Origin: Trinickia fusca
GTDB lineage: Bacteria > Pseudomonadota > Gammaproteobacteria > Burkholderiales > Burkholderiaceae
Assembly (NCBI RefSeq): GCF_003628145.1
Contig: NZ_RBZV01000014.1
Location: 1-64,000 of the forward strand
Length of the DNA stretch: 64,000 bases
Direction of reading: 5' to 3'
The notes beneath the pieces are model-generated. The model did no database searches and was not told where the DNA came from. It worked only from the letters and a program-made list of their open reading frames with translations. A program made the translations under genes and the position numbers. Positions 27,737-36,029 of the stretch are shown here, piece by piece (position 1 is the stretch's first letter; each line of letters starts with the position of its first letter).

Positions 27737-28810
27737 ATGACTCAAACAAAAACGACAACAATGACCAACTCGTTTCTTACGCAGACCTGTATCGATGCAG
27801 CTTCGCCTGACACCAAGCGGCGGCGATTCCTTATGGCACTGGCCGCCATCCCGCTGGCGGGCGCGATCTCGTTGCCGCGCACCGCGCGTGCGGCAGCAGC
27901 CGGTGCCGTACCGAAGACCGCTGGCGCCACGGCCCTTATCGAGGGCCGCGATCGGTGGCTGTTTCCCGGTTGGGAAAGCCTCACGGAGGACAGCACCGCG
28001 GCCTGTCTGAACGTCGTCGATCTGATCGGGCGCGTGGCCAACAAGATGGCGGCCCGCTCGATTCATTGCGCAGTCGTCATCGCGCCGCTGAAAGCCCGCG
28101 CGTGCGCCGACAAGCTGGCCGAAGGCACCACGCTCTCCACGGCCGTGGCGGGTCGCTATAGCGCGCTCGTTGCCCGTGCCAAGGCGATCGGGCTCGACCT
28201 CGTCGACGGCGAAGCGGCGCTTGCCCGCGTCGATACGCAGGAAGACGCCACCTACATCCGCGCCGACTACCACTGGTCGGCACACACGGCCGAAGCCCAG
28301 GCCGACGCCACGGCGGAACGGCTCATCGCGAGCGGTGCGTTGCATGGCGAGAAGGGCGGTGCAACGAAGCTCGGCGATTGGACCGAAGAGCGCAATTACG
28401 GCGATCTGGCCGAACTGCTGCCACCCGAGCGCAAGCGCGTGATCGGCAAGGACCGCTTCATCGTCCGGCAGACCGACTCCGACGGCGATGCGCTGACGGC
28501 GGCGACGCCCGTCGTGCAGGTCGTCGGCAATAGCATGGTGCAGCCGTATCTGGGTTTTCCGCAGAAGCTCTCGAACGCGCTCGAGCGCCCCGTCGGGCTC
28601 AAGTGGACGTTCGGCGACGTCGGCCCGTGGAAGACACTGCTCGATTACCTCGAGTCGCCCGCGTTCAAGGCCACGCCGCCGCAGGCGATCGTCTGGCAGT
28701 TCAACGAAGGGCAGATGATGTCGGGCCCCGGCGCGGTCGGCCAATGGGATGTCGCTTCCGTGATGGCCGACGACGCTTGGCTCGCGCGCGTGACGAAGGC
28801 GCTCGGCTGA
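27737..28810 (+). CDS. AlgJ/AlgX-like SGNH acyltransferase (Tat-type signal)
   Basis: 357 residues; GGAGG eleven bases before ATG 27737 (ATG 27761 is an alternative). The N-terminus has twin arginines before a hydrophobic stretch (KRRRFLMALAAIPLAGA), suggesting Tat export. AlgJ/AlgX features: IEGRDRWLFPGWESL near the mature start, ADYHWSAHTAEAQ (Asp about 176, His about 178) and the nucleophile strand VQVVGNSMVQPY (Ser about 266). In alginate and cellulose systems these enzymes move acetyl groups onto the polymer in the periplasm. Here the acyl group may be an amino acid, given the DltA/DltC genes downstream. The stop overlaps the next start (ATGA). Confidence 0.8.
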   Translation: MTQTKTTTMTNSFLTQTCIDAASPDTKRRRFLMALAAIPLAGAISLPRTARAAAAGAVPKTAGATALIEGRDRWLFPGWESLTEDSTAACLNVVDLIGRVANKMAARSIHCAVVIAPLKARACADKLAEGTTLSTAVAGRYSALVARAKAIGLDLVDGEAALARVDTQEDATYIRADYHWSAHTAEAQADATAERLIASGALHGEKGGATKLGDWTEERNYGDLAELLPPERKRVIGKDRFIVRQTDSDGDALTAATPVVQVVGNSMVQPYLGFPQKLSNALERPVGLKWTFGDVGPWKTLLDYLESPAFKATPPQAIVWQFNEGQMMSGPGAVGQWDVASVMADDAWLARVTKALG

Positions 28811-30066
28811 TGAACACGCGTGTCGAATCGGTTGCCGCGGCCAGCGAGCCAGCGGCACGAGCGGTGCGTCCGCCCGGCGACGGCGAAGGGCCGGCGCTCG
28901 ACCGCGCGCATCGATGCATGGCGGCTATTGCAACAGCGCTGCTGGCGGCCGGGTTCGTGCTGGCAGTTACGTCGCTTATCGGGCGCTCGAACGGGAACGG
29001 CCTCGGGGTGCGTGCCGGGCTCGCCTCGCCCAGTGCGAACAGGGTGAGCGGTGCGAATGATACGAACCAGGGGAGCCTCGGTCAGCGTATCGATCGCGCC
29101 ATCGATGTGCCTTATGCGCCGCTCGTGCGGCGTGCAAAGGCTGCGCTGCGCTACCGCGTGTTCGGCGACTTGGGCGCGCAGGTTCGGGAAGGCTGCCCGG
29201 GTTGGTTGTTCTACGAGGACGGGCTGCATCCTGCGCAATCCACGAGTGCCGTCGACGCGGCGATGACGGCGCGTATCGCCACGCTCGAGCGCTACGCCAC
29301 GGCGCTGCGCCGCGACGGCATCGCGCTCGTCGTCGTCACCGTCCCCGACAAGGCGCGCATCGAAACCGATGCCCTGTGCGGGTTGCACCAAGACGCTGGC
29401 ATGACGCAGCGTCTCATCCAATGGCAGCGCGCGCTCGCGCAAGCGGGCGTCGTGCACGTCGATCTCGTTCAGACGTTGCGTGCCGCACGGCCGGCGTTCT
29501 ATCGCACCGACGTGCACTGGAACGCACGCGGCGCGCAAGCGGCGGCGCAGGCGGTCGGCGCCACCGTGTTGCCGCTCATGGGTGGGCGTGGCGCGCTGAG
29601 CTTCGCGACCGAGCGTGCCAGTGCGCCGGCGCCGCGCGTCGGCGATCTGTTGAAGCTCGCCGGCCTGGACGAAGTGCCCGACGGCTGGCGGCCGGCACCC
29701 GATGTCGACGTTTCCGAAACGCTGCGCGCGCAACACACAGGCGGCTTGCTCGACGATGCGCCGCCAGCCGAGGTGCTGCTGGCGGGCAGTTCGTTCTCGC
29801 GCCGCAGCGCGTTCGCCGAGCGGCTTGGGCAAACGCTGGGCCGCGACGTATGGAACGTGAGCGTCGACGACGGCCGTTTCGACCGTGCGCTGGCGGCCGT
29901 GTGGGCACGCCGCGCGAGTTGGCCCGCGAGCGTACGCGTCGTGATCTGGGAGATGTCGGAGGACGCGCTATCCGAAGCTCAGGCTCCCGCGCAAACGCCG
30001 CCCGCGGCACAGACCGAGGGCAAGGGTAGGGGTGACCAAGGGGGCGGACACAGCCATGCTGTTTAA
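28810..30066 (+). CDS. Second AlgJ-like SGNH acyltransferase, membrane-anchored
   Basis: 418 residues from ATG 28810. About 35 cytoplasmic residues precede one membrane helix (AAIATALLAAGFVLAVTSLIG), so unlike its neighbour it is an inner-membrane-anchored periplasmic enzyme, the topology of AlgJ and DltD. Motifs: CPGWLFYEDGLHP, VVVTVPDKARIETDALC, TDVHWNARGAQ (Asp about 234, His about 236) and LLAGSSFSRRS (Ser about 327). Two non-identical SGNH proteins in one locus suggests a relay, with one receiving acyl groups from the MBOAT protein and the other loading the glycan, as proposed for AlgJ and AlgX. It overlaps the MBOAT start. Confidence 0.8.
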   Translation: MNTRVESVAAASEPAARAVRPPGDGEGPALDRAHRCMAAIATALLAAGFVLAVTSLIGRSNGNGLGVRAGLASPSANRVSGANDTNQGSLGQRIDRAIDVPYAPLVRRAKAALRYRVFGDLGAQVREGCPGWLFYEDGLHPAQSTSAVDAAMTARIATLERYATALRRDGIALVVVTVPDKARIETDALCGLHQDAGMTQRLIQWQRALAQAGVVHVDLVQTLRAARPAFYRTDVHWNARGAQAAAQAVGATVLPLMGGRGALSFATERASAPAPRVGDLLKLAGLDEVPDGWRPAPDVDVSETLRAQHTGGLLDDAPPAEVLLAGSSFSRRSAFAERLGQTLGRDVWNVSVDDGRFDRALAAVWARRASWPASVRVVIWEMSEDALSEAQAPAQTPPAAQTEGKGRGDQGGGHSHAV

Positions 30067-31687
30067 CTCGTTTATTTTCCTGACGTTGTTTCTGCCCGTT
30101 GCGCTGGTGGGCTACTACGCGCTCGGTGCGCGTTCGCCGCGCCTGGCGGCCACCTGGCTGTGCGTCGCGTCGGTCGTTTTCTATGGCGCGTGGAATCCGT
30201 CGTTCGTCGTGCTGCTCGCACTGTCGATTGCGTTCAACTACGCGATGAGCCGCGCGATCATGGCCTGCGCGCCGCGCTCCCGGGGCCGCCGCGCGTGGCT
30301 CACCGTCGCGATCGCCATCGATATCGGCGTACTCGTGCGCTACAAGTACCTCGCGACGATGGCTGCCGCGTTGCTGCCGCTTGCGGGCTCGACGCCGCCG
30401 ACATGGCTCGTGCACAGCATGGAGACGGTCGCTTTGCCGCTCGGCGTCTCGTTCTTCACATTCACGCAGATCGGCTATCTGCTCGACTGCCACGCCGGCA
30501 TCGTCAAGCAGCGCGACTTGCTCGGCTTCGTGCAGTTCGTCACGTTCTTCCCGCATCTGATCGCGGGACCGATCCTGCATCACAAGGAGATGATGAGCCA
30601 GTTCGCGCAGCCGCAGACGTATCGCTTGCGCGCCGAGAATCTGTCGATCGGCATGACGGTGTTCGCGATCGGTCTCGCGAAGAAATGCCTGTTCGCCGAC
30701 GCGATCGCGCCGTATGCCGATGCGGGCTTCGCGGCGCCGGACGGCTTGCAGACCCTCGCGGCATGGGGGACGTGTCTGGCCTATGCGCTGCAGCTCTATT
30801 TCGATTTCTCGGGCTACTCGGACATGGCCGTCGGCCTCGCGAAGATGTTTGGCGTGCGCTTCCCGCTGAACTTCAATTCGCCGTTCAAGGCAGCCAGCAT
30901 CATCGACTTCTGGCAGCGCTGGCACATGACGCTCACCCGTTATCTGAGCGCCTATCTGTACTACCCGCTCGCGATGCGGATCAACCGTCGGCGGGCCGCA
31001 CGAGGCAAGTCGACGGGCCGTCTGGCGCAGCACTCGGCGGGCGGCTTCGCCATGACCGTGATGCTGCCTACGTTCTACACGATGGGGCTCGCCGGCATTT
31101 GGCATGGCGCCGGCTTGCAGTACCTGATCTACGGCTTGTTGCATGCAGCGTATCTGAGCATCAACCATGCGTGGCGCGCCTGGCGCGGCGACGGGCCATC
31201 CAAGCCCGGTGCGAAGCAGGCGCCGGCCACACCGATCGCGCGAGCCGGTGCGCGTCTGCGTCACGTGTCGAGCGTGCTGCTGACGTTCCTCGCAGCCCTC
31301 GTCGCCTTCGTGTTCTTCCGCGCGCATGGCGTGGCCGATGCGCTCGCGATGCTGCAAGGCATGGCCGGCATGCGCGGCATCGAGGCCCTGCCGTGGCCAT
31401 CGCGCGCCGATGCGCACATCGACATGCTCGAGTGGCTGCGCCTTGCGGTGGGCCGCTCGATGCCGGCGCTCAGCATCGCCGCGCTGCTCGCTGTCGCCTG
31501 GTTCGCCCCGAACTCGCACCAGCTGATGGGCCGCTTCTCGCCCGCGCTCGAACGTGCCGCGCTGGACGCCCCCGCCGTGCTGGCCTGGCGGCCGTCATGG
31601 CGCTGGAGCGTGGCGACGCTCGGCTTGCTGCTGCTGTGTGCGGCCGAGCTGCACGGCGAAGTGCGGTTTCTCTATTTTCAGTTTTGA
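30056..31687 (+). CDS. MBOAT-family membrane O-acyltransferase (AlgI/DltB type)
   Basis: 543 residues from ATG 30056, giving the classic AlgI start MLFNSFIFLTLFLPV; an in-frame GTG at 30032 is possible. About eleven membrane helices. Family signatures: WNPSFVVLLALSIAFNYAMSR, LPLGVSFFTFTQIGYLLDCH, FPHLIAGPILHHKEMM, YFDFSGYSDMAVGLAKMFG, FPLNFNSPFKA, DFWQRWHMTLTRYLSAYLYYPL and the catalytic-His segment LAGIWHGAGLQYLIYG (His near 348). MBOAT proteins pass an acyl group from a cytoplasmic carrier across the membrane to an extracytoplasmic acceptor. With the ACP and ligase genes immediately downstream, the carrier is likely aminoacyl-ACP (DltB-like use) rather than acetyl-CoA. Confidence 0.9.
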   Translation: MLFNSFIFLTLFLPVALVGYYALGARSPRLAATWLCVASVVFYGAWNPSFVVLLALSIAFNYAMSRAIMACAPRSRGRRAWLTVAIAIDIGVLVRYKYLATMAAALLPLAGSTPPTWLVHSMETVALPLGVSFFTFTQIGYLLDCHAGIVKQRDLLGFVQFVTFFPHLIAGPILHHKEMMSQFAQPQTYRLRAENLSIGMTVFAIGLAKKCLFADAIAPYADAGFAAPDGLQTLAAWGTCLAYALQLYFDFSGYSDMAVGLAKMFGVRFPLNFNSPFKAASIIDFWQRWHMTLTRYLSAYLYYPLAMRINRRRAARGKSTGRLAQHSAGGFAMTVMLPTFYTMGLAGIWHGAGLQYLIYGLLHAAYLSINHAWRAWRGDGPSKPGAKQAPATPIARAGARLRHVSSVLLTFLAALVAFVFFRAHGVADALAMLQGMAGMRGIEALPWPSRADAHIDMLEWLRLAVGRSMPALSIAALLAVAWFAPNSHQLMGRFSPALERAALDAPAVLAWRPSWRWSVATLGLLLLCAAELHGEVRFLYFQF

Positions 31688-31702
31688 CTAGGAGCTTGCC
31701 AA

Positions 31703-31939
31703 GTGACTTCCCCCACCCAGTTGTTCGATGACGTGAAGGAGCTCGTCGAATCGGTCGTCATGCGTGCCGTCGACGGCGATACGCTGCTCATCGAGGATGG
31801 CCTCGTCGATTCCGTGCTGGCCGTCGAAATCGTGCTGCGCGCGGAGATGCTGTTCGGTGTATCCGTGCCGCCGACCGAGATCGCCGAGCACTTGCACAGC
31901 GTCGATGCGCTGACCGCGTATATCGCGGCCAATCGATAG
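31703..31939 (+). CDS. dltC: DltC-like acyl/aminoacyl carrier protein
   Basis: 78 residues, the size of DltC, starting at GTG 31703 behind TAGGAG. Four-helix carrier with the phosphopantetheine site IEDGLVDSVLAVEIVL (Ser37 in DSV; DltC has DSF, ordinary ACPs DSL). The helix 3 region reads VSVPPTEIAEHLHSVDALTAYI. It would carry a thioester-linked amino acid made by the adjacent ligase and present it to the MBOAT protein. Gene order MBOAT-carrier-ligase with 9-15 bp gaps supports this rather than a role in fatty-acid or polyketide synthesis. Confidence 0.85.
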   Translation: MTSPTQLFDDVKELVESVVMRAVDGDTLLIEDGLVDSVLAVEIVLRAEMLFGVSVPPTEIAEHLHSVDALTAYIAANR

Positions 31940-31948
31940 GCGGCTCGC

Positions 31949-33454
31949 ATGCGCTTCGATCTGATGACGAGCCGCTTCGTCGAGCAAACGATCCGCCCTG
32001 ACGCGCCCGCCGTGGTCGGCGCCGACCGCGCGTTGAGTTGGCGCGAGTTGGAAGCCGAGGCGGCCGCTTGGTGCGACCTCGCGCAAGCGGCTGGCTTCGC
32101 GGCCGATCTTCCCGTCATCGTGCGGGGCCATAAGGAAGCCAGCTTCTTCGTGGCGATGGCCGGCGCGTTGATGCTCGGCGCCCCGTTCGTGCCGCTCGAC
32201 ACGATCTACCCCGATGCGCGCATGCAGGCGATCGCGCGGACCTTGGAGGCGCGTGTGTACTTCGATGCGCGCACGGGCAGCTTCGAGCCGGTGCCGCAGG
32301 CCGATATCCCCGACACGGGCACGCAAGCTACGCCGGCGCGTGCATTGCGCGAAACGGGGCTCGCCTACGTCCTGTTCACGTCGGGCACGACCGGCGAACC
32401 CAAGGGCGTGCAGATCGGCCGCGAGAGCGTGCAGGCGCTCGTCGAATGGATGGAGGCCGACTTCGCGCTCGGCGCGGCGCCCGTGTTCCTCAATCAGGCA
32501 CCGTTCAGTTTCGATCTGGCGATGTACGAAGTGTTCGGCTCGCTCGCGCTCGGTGGGACCGCCGTACTCAGTTCGCGCGCGGCCAGTGTGCCGGGGCCGG
32601 ACTTCGTCGAACGGCTCGCGACGCAGGGTGTCGACACGTGGGTGTCGACGCCGTCGTTCGCGCAGCAGCACTTGCTCGACCCGCGTTTCGCACAGACGTC
32701 GCTGCCATCGATGAAGACCTTTCTGTTCTGCGGCGAGGCACTGCCTGTCGCGCTCGCACGGCGCCTTCGCGAGCGCTTTCCGGCCGCGCGCATCGTCAAC
32801 ACGTACGGTCCGACCGAAGCGACGGTCGCGACGACTTGGATCGTCGTCGATGACGCAGTGTTGGCGGCGCACCCCGAACGCTTGCCGATCGGGCGTGCCA
32901 AGCGCGGCGCCGAGGTGTTCGTCGACGAGGGCGAGCTGTGCGTGGCAGGCGCACACGTGATGCGCGGGTATCTGAACCGCAGCGATCTCAACGCGACACG
33001 GCTTTTCAACCGCGACGGCTTGCGCGGCTTTCGGACGGGCGACGTCGGCAGCATCGACCCCGATGGCCTGTTGTTTTGCCACGGACGCATCGACGACCAG
33101 ATCAAGGTCGGCGGCTATCGGATCGAGCTCGCGGAGATCGATTCGGCACTGGCCGTGCTGCCCGGCGGACCGCGCGCGGCGGCTGTCGCGCTGCGCCGGC
33201 CAGACGGCTCGGTCGCCCGCATCGTCGCCTTCGTCGAAACGGGGGCTGACGATGCACGGCCGGGGCAACTGCCGGTGCCGTCCGACTGGAAGCAGCAGCT
33301 TGCCGGCCGACTGCCGTCGTACATGATTCCGTCGGAGCTGATCGCTTGCCGACGACTGCCGGTATCGATCAACTTCAAAGTCGATCGAGCACGGCTTGCA
33401 GAGGATTATCGCCATGCCCATTTCGATTCGCGCGGCAGCAAGCCGGGCCGCTGA
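31949..33454 (+). CDS. dltA: DltA-like D-alanine--carrier protein ligase (adenylation enzyme)
   Basis: 501 residues, close to DltA (about 504). Adenylate-forming motifs: YVLFTSGTTGEPKGV (140-154), NTYGPTEATVA (284-294), YRTGD-type FRTGDVG (361-367), GRIDDQIKVGGYRIE (379-393) and C-terminal Lys in NFKVDRARL. DltA-specific wording is strong: VFLNQAPFSFDLAMYEVFG, DTWVSTPSFAQQHLLDP and TFLFCGEALPV. Cys261 in FCGE corresponds, as I recall, to the Bacillus cereus DltA Cys that favours D- over L-alanine. It activates the amino acid with ATP and loads the carrier encoded just upstream. No alanine racemase is in the window. It overlaps the next gene. Confidence 0.88.
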   Translation: MRFDLMTSRFVEQTIRPDAPAVVGADRALSWRELEAEAAAWCDLAQAAGFAADLPVIVRGHKEASFFVAMAGALMLGAPFVPLDTIYPDARMQAIARTLEARVYFDARTGSFEPVPQADIPDTGTQATPARALRETGLAYVLFTSGTTGEPKGVQIGRESVQALVEWMEADFALGAAPVFLNQAPFSFDLAMYEVFGSLALGGTAVLSSRAASVPGPDFVERLATQGVDTWVSTPSFAQQHLLDPRFAQTSLPSMKTFLFCGEALPVALARRLRERFPAARIVNTYGPTEATVATTWIVVDDAVLAAHPERLPIGRAKRGAEVFVDEGELCVAGAHVMRGYLNRSDLNATRLFNRDGLRGFRTGDVGSIDPDGLLFCHGRIDDQIKVGGYRIELAEIDSALAVLPGGPRAAAVALRRPDGSVARIVAFVETGADDARPGQLPVPSDWKQQLAGRLPSYMIPSELIACRRLPVSINFKVDRARLAEDYRHAHFDSRGSKPGR

Positions 33455-34340
33455 CGCATGGCGTCGCGCGACGCCGTGCCGTTTGCCTCGAGCGCTCGGG
33501 CGTATGCTCGGGGTGGCCGCATGCGTGTGCGCGGCCACCGGCTGTGCGAGCTCGCAAGCGGGCATGCCGGCATCGCTGGCGCAAGGGATCGTCTGGCAGC
33601 CCGACGAAGACCACATGAATACGCGCGGGGAGTGGGACAAGCTCGGCGTGCGCGATCTGCTCGTGCAATGGACGGCTGTCGACGGCGAATCGATGGTGCG
33701 CGGCGCCGGCTTGCCGACCTCGGCAGGCGTGCCCGACTGGGTGCGCATCGCACGCGAGCCGTGGGCGCGCAACGTCATCGTGGGCCTGGCCGGTCGCTTC
33801 GACGAAACCGAGGCACGCGCGCAGGCCGCCCAACTCGTCGAGCAATCGAAGCGGCTCATCGCGGCACGCCCACCGGTGCACATCGACGGCTGGTATTTCC
33901 CTGTCGAAGTCGATCCGACCTGGAAGGACGCCGCCTCGCTGGCGCCATTGCTGGAGAAGTTGCCGCGGCCGCTCTGGATCAGCGTCTACGACAACTCGAA
34001 CATCGGCGGCGCCGCGCTCGCAGCGTGGCTCGACAGCTGGCTACCGCGCGATGTCGGCGTCTTCTTTCAGGACGGCTGTGGTGACTACGCACGCAGCGCG
34101 CCCGTAGCGCGCGCCTATGCCGACGAGTTGGCGGCCCGGCTCGGCAAGCGCCGCGTGCGCATCATCGCCGAAGCGTTTCGCGGCTTGCCTGGCGGGGGAT
34201 ATCGTTCCGCCGAGGCGGATGAACTGGCGCCGCAGCTCGCGCAATATCGCGGCTATCCGACGTATCTCTTCGACGGGCCGCATTATGTGCCGCCGTCGCT
34301 CGTGCGTGCGCTGCTAGCCCGCGAGGCAGCGCAAAAGTGA
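33414..34340 (+). CDS. DUF4434-like (glycoside-hydrolase-fold) lipoprotein
   Basis: 308 residues from ATG 33414, chosen for AGAGGA seven bases upstream; the start lies inside the end of the ligase gene. A lipoprotein signal (MLGVAACVCAATGC) anchors it to a membrane, probably the outer one (Ala-Ser follow Cys). The rest resembles a TIM-barrel-like domain: GIVWQPDEDH, DLLVQWTAVDG, IVGLAGRFDE, HIDGWYFPVEVDPTWKD, LWISVYDNS, VGVFFQDGCGDYA, RIIAEAFRGLPGG. DUF4434 proteins of this pattern are predicted glycosidases of exopolysaccharide loci. It may trim or release the polymer. No catalytic pair can be proven by eye. Confidence 0.65.
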   Translation: MPISIRAAASRAADAWRRATPCRLPRALGRMLGVAACVCAATGCASSQAGMPASLAQGIVWQPDEDHMNTRGEWDKLGVRDLLVQWTAVDGESMVRGAGLPTSAGVPDWVRIAREPWARNVIVGLAGRFDETEARAQAAQLVEQSKRLIAARPPVHIDGWYFPVEVDPTWKDAASLAPLLEKLPRPLWISVYDNSNIGGAALAAWLDSWLPRDVGVFFQDGCGDYARSAPVARAYADELAARLGKRRVRIIAEAFRGLPGGGYRSAEADELAPQLAQYRGYPTYLFDGPHYVPPSLVRALLAREAAQK

Positions 34341-34526
34341 AAGTCGAATTGGCATTGCGCATGATCGAGCGGGCAATGGCCCGACGTGCCACTATGCGTG
34401 AGATCCGCTTTGTGCGGCGATTCCCGGCGTTCGCGGCCAATCGCTCGATACCCACTATGTGAGCCATTGGGCATAACGAACAACCGAGCGCCGTTTCGAA
34501 CATTTAGCGCATTGATAACTACAGAT

Positions 34527-34553
34527 GACCCGAGTAACATCCGGGTCGTTTTT
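34527..34553 (+). terminator. Rho-independent terminator downstream of the exopolysaccharide locus
   Basis: Stem GACCCG / CGGGTC with a nine-base loop (AGTAACATC), followed directly by GTTTTTC. It lies 187 nt after the last gene of the locus and 15 nt before the FecR-protein start, so it could also act as an attenuator for the latter. Confidence 0.65.
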
Positions 34554-34567
34554 CTCAGAGTGCAGAT

Positions 34568-36019
34568 ATGGCCGTGAGTCATTGTCCGGCAACACCAGGG
34601 GCGTTGCATGACGCGACATGCAATGGGGTTCGCCCGCGTCGTATGGCGGCCGCTGCCGCGACGGCGCTCGCGTGCCTGATCGGCATCGGCGCGGCGCCGC
34701 TCGCGCAAGCGCGCAGTCCGGGGCTCCATCCGGAGACGGTGCCTTACGTTACGCAGCCCGGCGACACACTGTATGACGTGGCCCAGCGCTATCTCGGCGA
34801 CATGCGACATTGGCGGGTGCTGGCGCGTTTGAATCGCGTCAGCGCGCCGCGCCAACTGCGGCCCGGTACATCGCTGCGGTTGCCTGTCGCACTGCTGCGC
34901 CGCGAAGCGCTGACCGCACGCATCGTCGCGATGAGCGGGCAGGTTGCGCGCCTGTTCGGTAACACGCCGCCGGTACCCGTCGTCGACGGCGCTTCGTTCA
35001 CCGAAGGCGATCGCGTCAGTACGGGCGCCGACGGATTCGCGACATTCGAGCTCGTCGATGGCACGCACGTGAGCCTGCCGCCGAACAGCACGCTCCAATT
35101 CGGCCGCCTCCAGCGCACCGTTCTGACCGAACGCACCGAGCGCATCTTCAACCTGCAGCGCGGCGAAGTCGACAGCGAAGTCACGCATGCCAAGCATCCC
35201 GGCGATCGCTTCGAGATTCATGCGCCGTCGATCGTCGCCGGTGTGCGCGGGACGCATTTCCGGGTCAACTACGATGCGTCGGCGACGCAAGTCGAAGTGC
35301 TCGACGGCACGGTTGCCGTGGATGCGACTCACGGTGCGGCAGGGCACCAGCGCGCCGGAGGCGGCGCAGCGGACCCTGACGAAGCCGCCTCACAACTGGT
35401 GCCCGCGCGCTATGGCAGCGTCACGCGCGCATCGGGCGGCGTCGGTGCCCCGGTGCCGCTGCTCACACCGCCCGAGCTCGTCGAGCCCGCCAAAGTGCAA
35501 GGCGCTGCACAAGTGGCGTTCGATCTCACACCGTTGCCCGGGGCGAGGCGCTACCGCGTCCAGATTGCGCGCGATGCAGATCTGCTCGATCTGATTCGCG
35601 AAGTGCGTGTCGATGCCCCGCATGCCACGTTCGACGGGATACCCGACGGCACGTACTTCGTGCGCATGTCGGCGATCGATGCCGACGGCCTCGAAGGTTT
35701 GCCGCACGTCTATGCATTCGAACGCCGGCAAAGCAGCCTGATGGCTACCGCGAGCCAGGTCGCGGGCACGCGCGACTACGAATTCCGCTGGCTGGCGAAC
35801 CGCGCGGGCGTGACGACGACGCACTATCGCTTCGTGCTCTCGCGTCATGCCGATTTGCGCGAGCCCGTCGTCGATACGGTCGACTTGTCGTCAAGCCGTA
35901 TCGTCGTCGCCAATCTGAAGGCCGGCACGTACTACTGGACCGTGGTCGCCGAGCAGTTCGAAAACGGCCGGTTCTACGAGACGACGAGCCCCGTGCGCTC
36001 GTTCACGCTCGCGCACTGA
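34568..36019 (+). CDS. LysM/FecR-domain periplasmic protein
   Basis: 483 residues. Signal region near 25-50 (AATALACLIGIGAAPLAQA). A LysM motif (VPYVTQPGDTLYDVAQRYLGDMRHWRVLARLN, about 58-90) would bind peptidoglycan or glycan. The FecR domain (about 120-260) has GDRVSTGADGFATFELVDGTHVSLPPNSTL and IVAGVRGTHFRVNYD. Two fibronectin-III-like beta domains close the protein (FDLTPLPGARRYRVQIARD; YEFRWLANRAGVTTTHYRFVLSR). FecR-LysM proteins commonly sit next to CHASE2 kinases or cyclases, as here, eleven bp upstream. I infer a cell-wall-bound sensor partner for that kinase. Confidence 0.85.
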   Translation: MAVSHCPATPGALHDATCNGVRPRRMAAAAATALACLIGIGAAPLAQARSPGLHPETVPYVTQPGDTLYDVAQRYLGDMRHWRVLARLNRVSAPRQLRPGTSLRLPVALLRREALTARIVAMSGQVARLFGNTPPVPVVDGASFTEGDRVSTGADGFATFELVDGTHVSLPPNSTLQFGRLQRTVLTERTERIFNLQRGEVDSEVTHAKHPGDRFEIHAPSIVAGVRGTHFRVNYDASATQVEVLDGTVAVDATHGAAGHQRAGGGAADPDEAASQLVPARYGSVTRASGGVGAPVPLLTPPELVEPAKVQGAAQVAFDLTPLPGARRYRVQIARDADLLDLIREVRVDAPHATFDGIPDGTYFVRMSAIDADGLEGLPHVYAFERRQSSLMATASQVAGTRDYEFRWLANRAGVTTTHYRFVLSRHADLREPVVDTVDLSSSRIVVANLKAGTYYWTVVAEQFENGRFYETTSPVRSFTLAH

Positions 36020-36029
36020 GCCTACTGAC

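Noticed and set aside
26912-31519. Two long reverse-strand frames over the acylation genes
   Set aside because: Basic, low-complexity translations antisense to genes with clear motifs.
31949-33454. Ligase as part of a nonribosomal peptide system
   Set aside because: No condensation or thioesterase domains in the window, stand-alone DltC-size carrier, and DltA-specific segments.
31688-33883. Long reverse-strand open frame across the carrier protein, ligase and lipoprotein genes
   Set aside because: Shadow of the dltA-like gene; low-complexity composition and no start signal.
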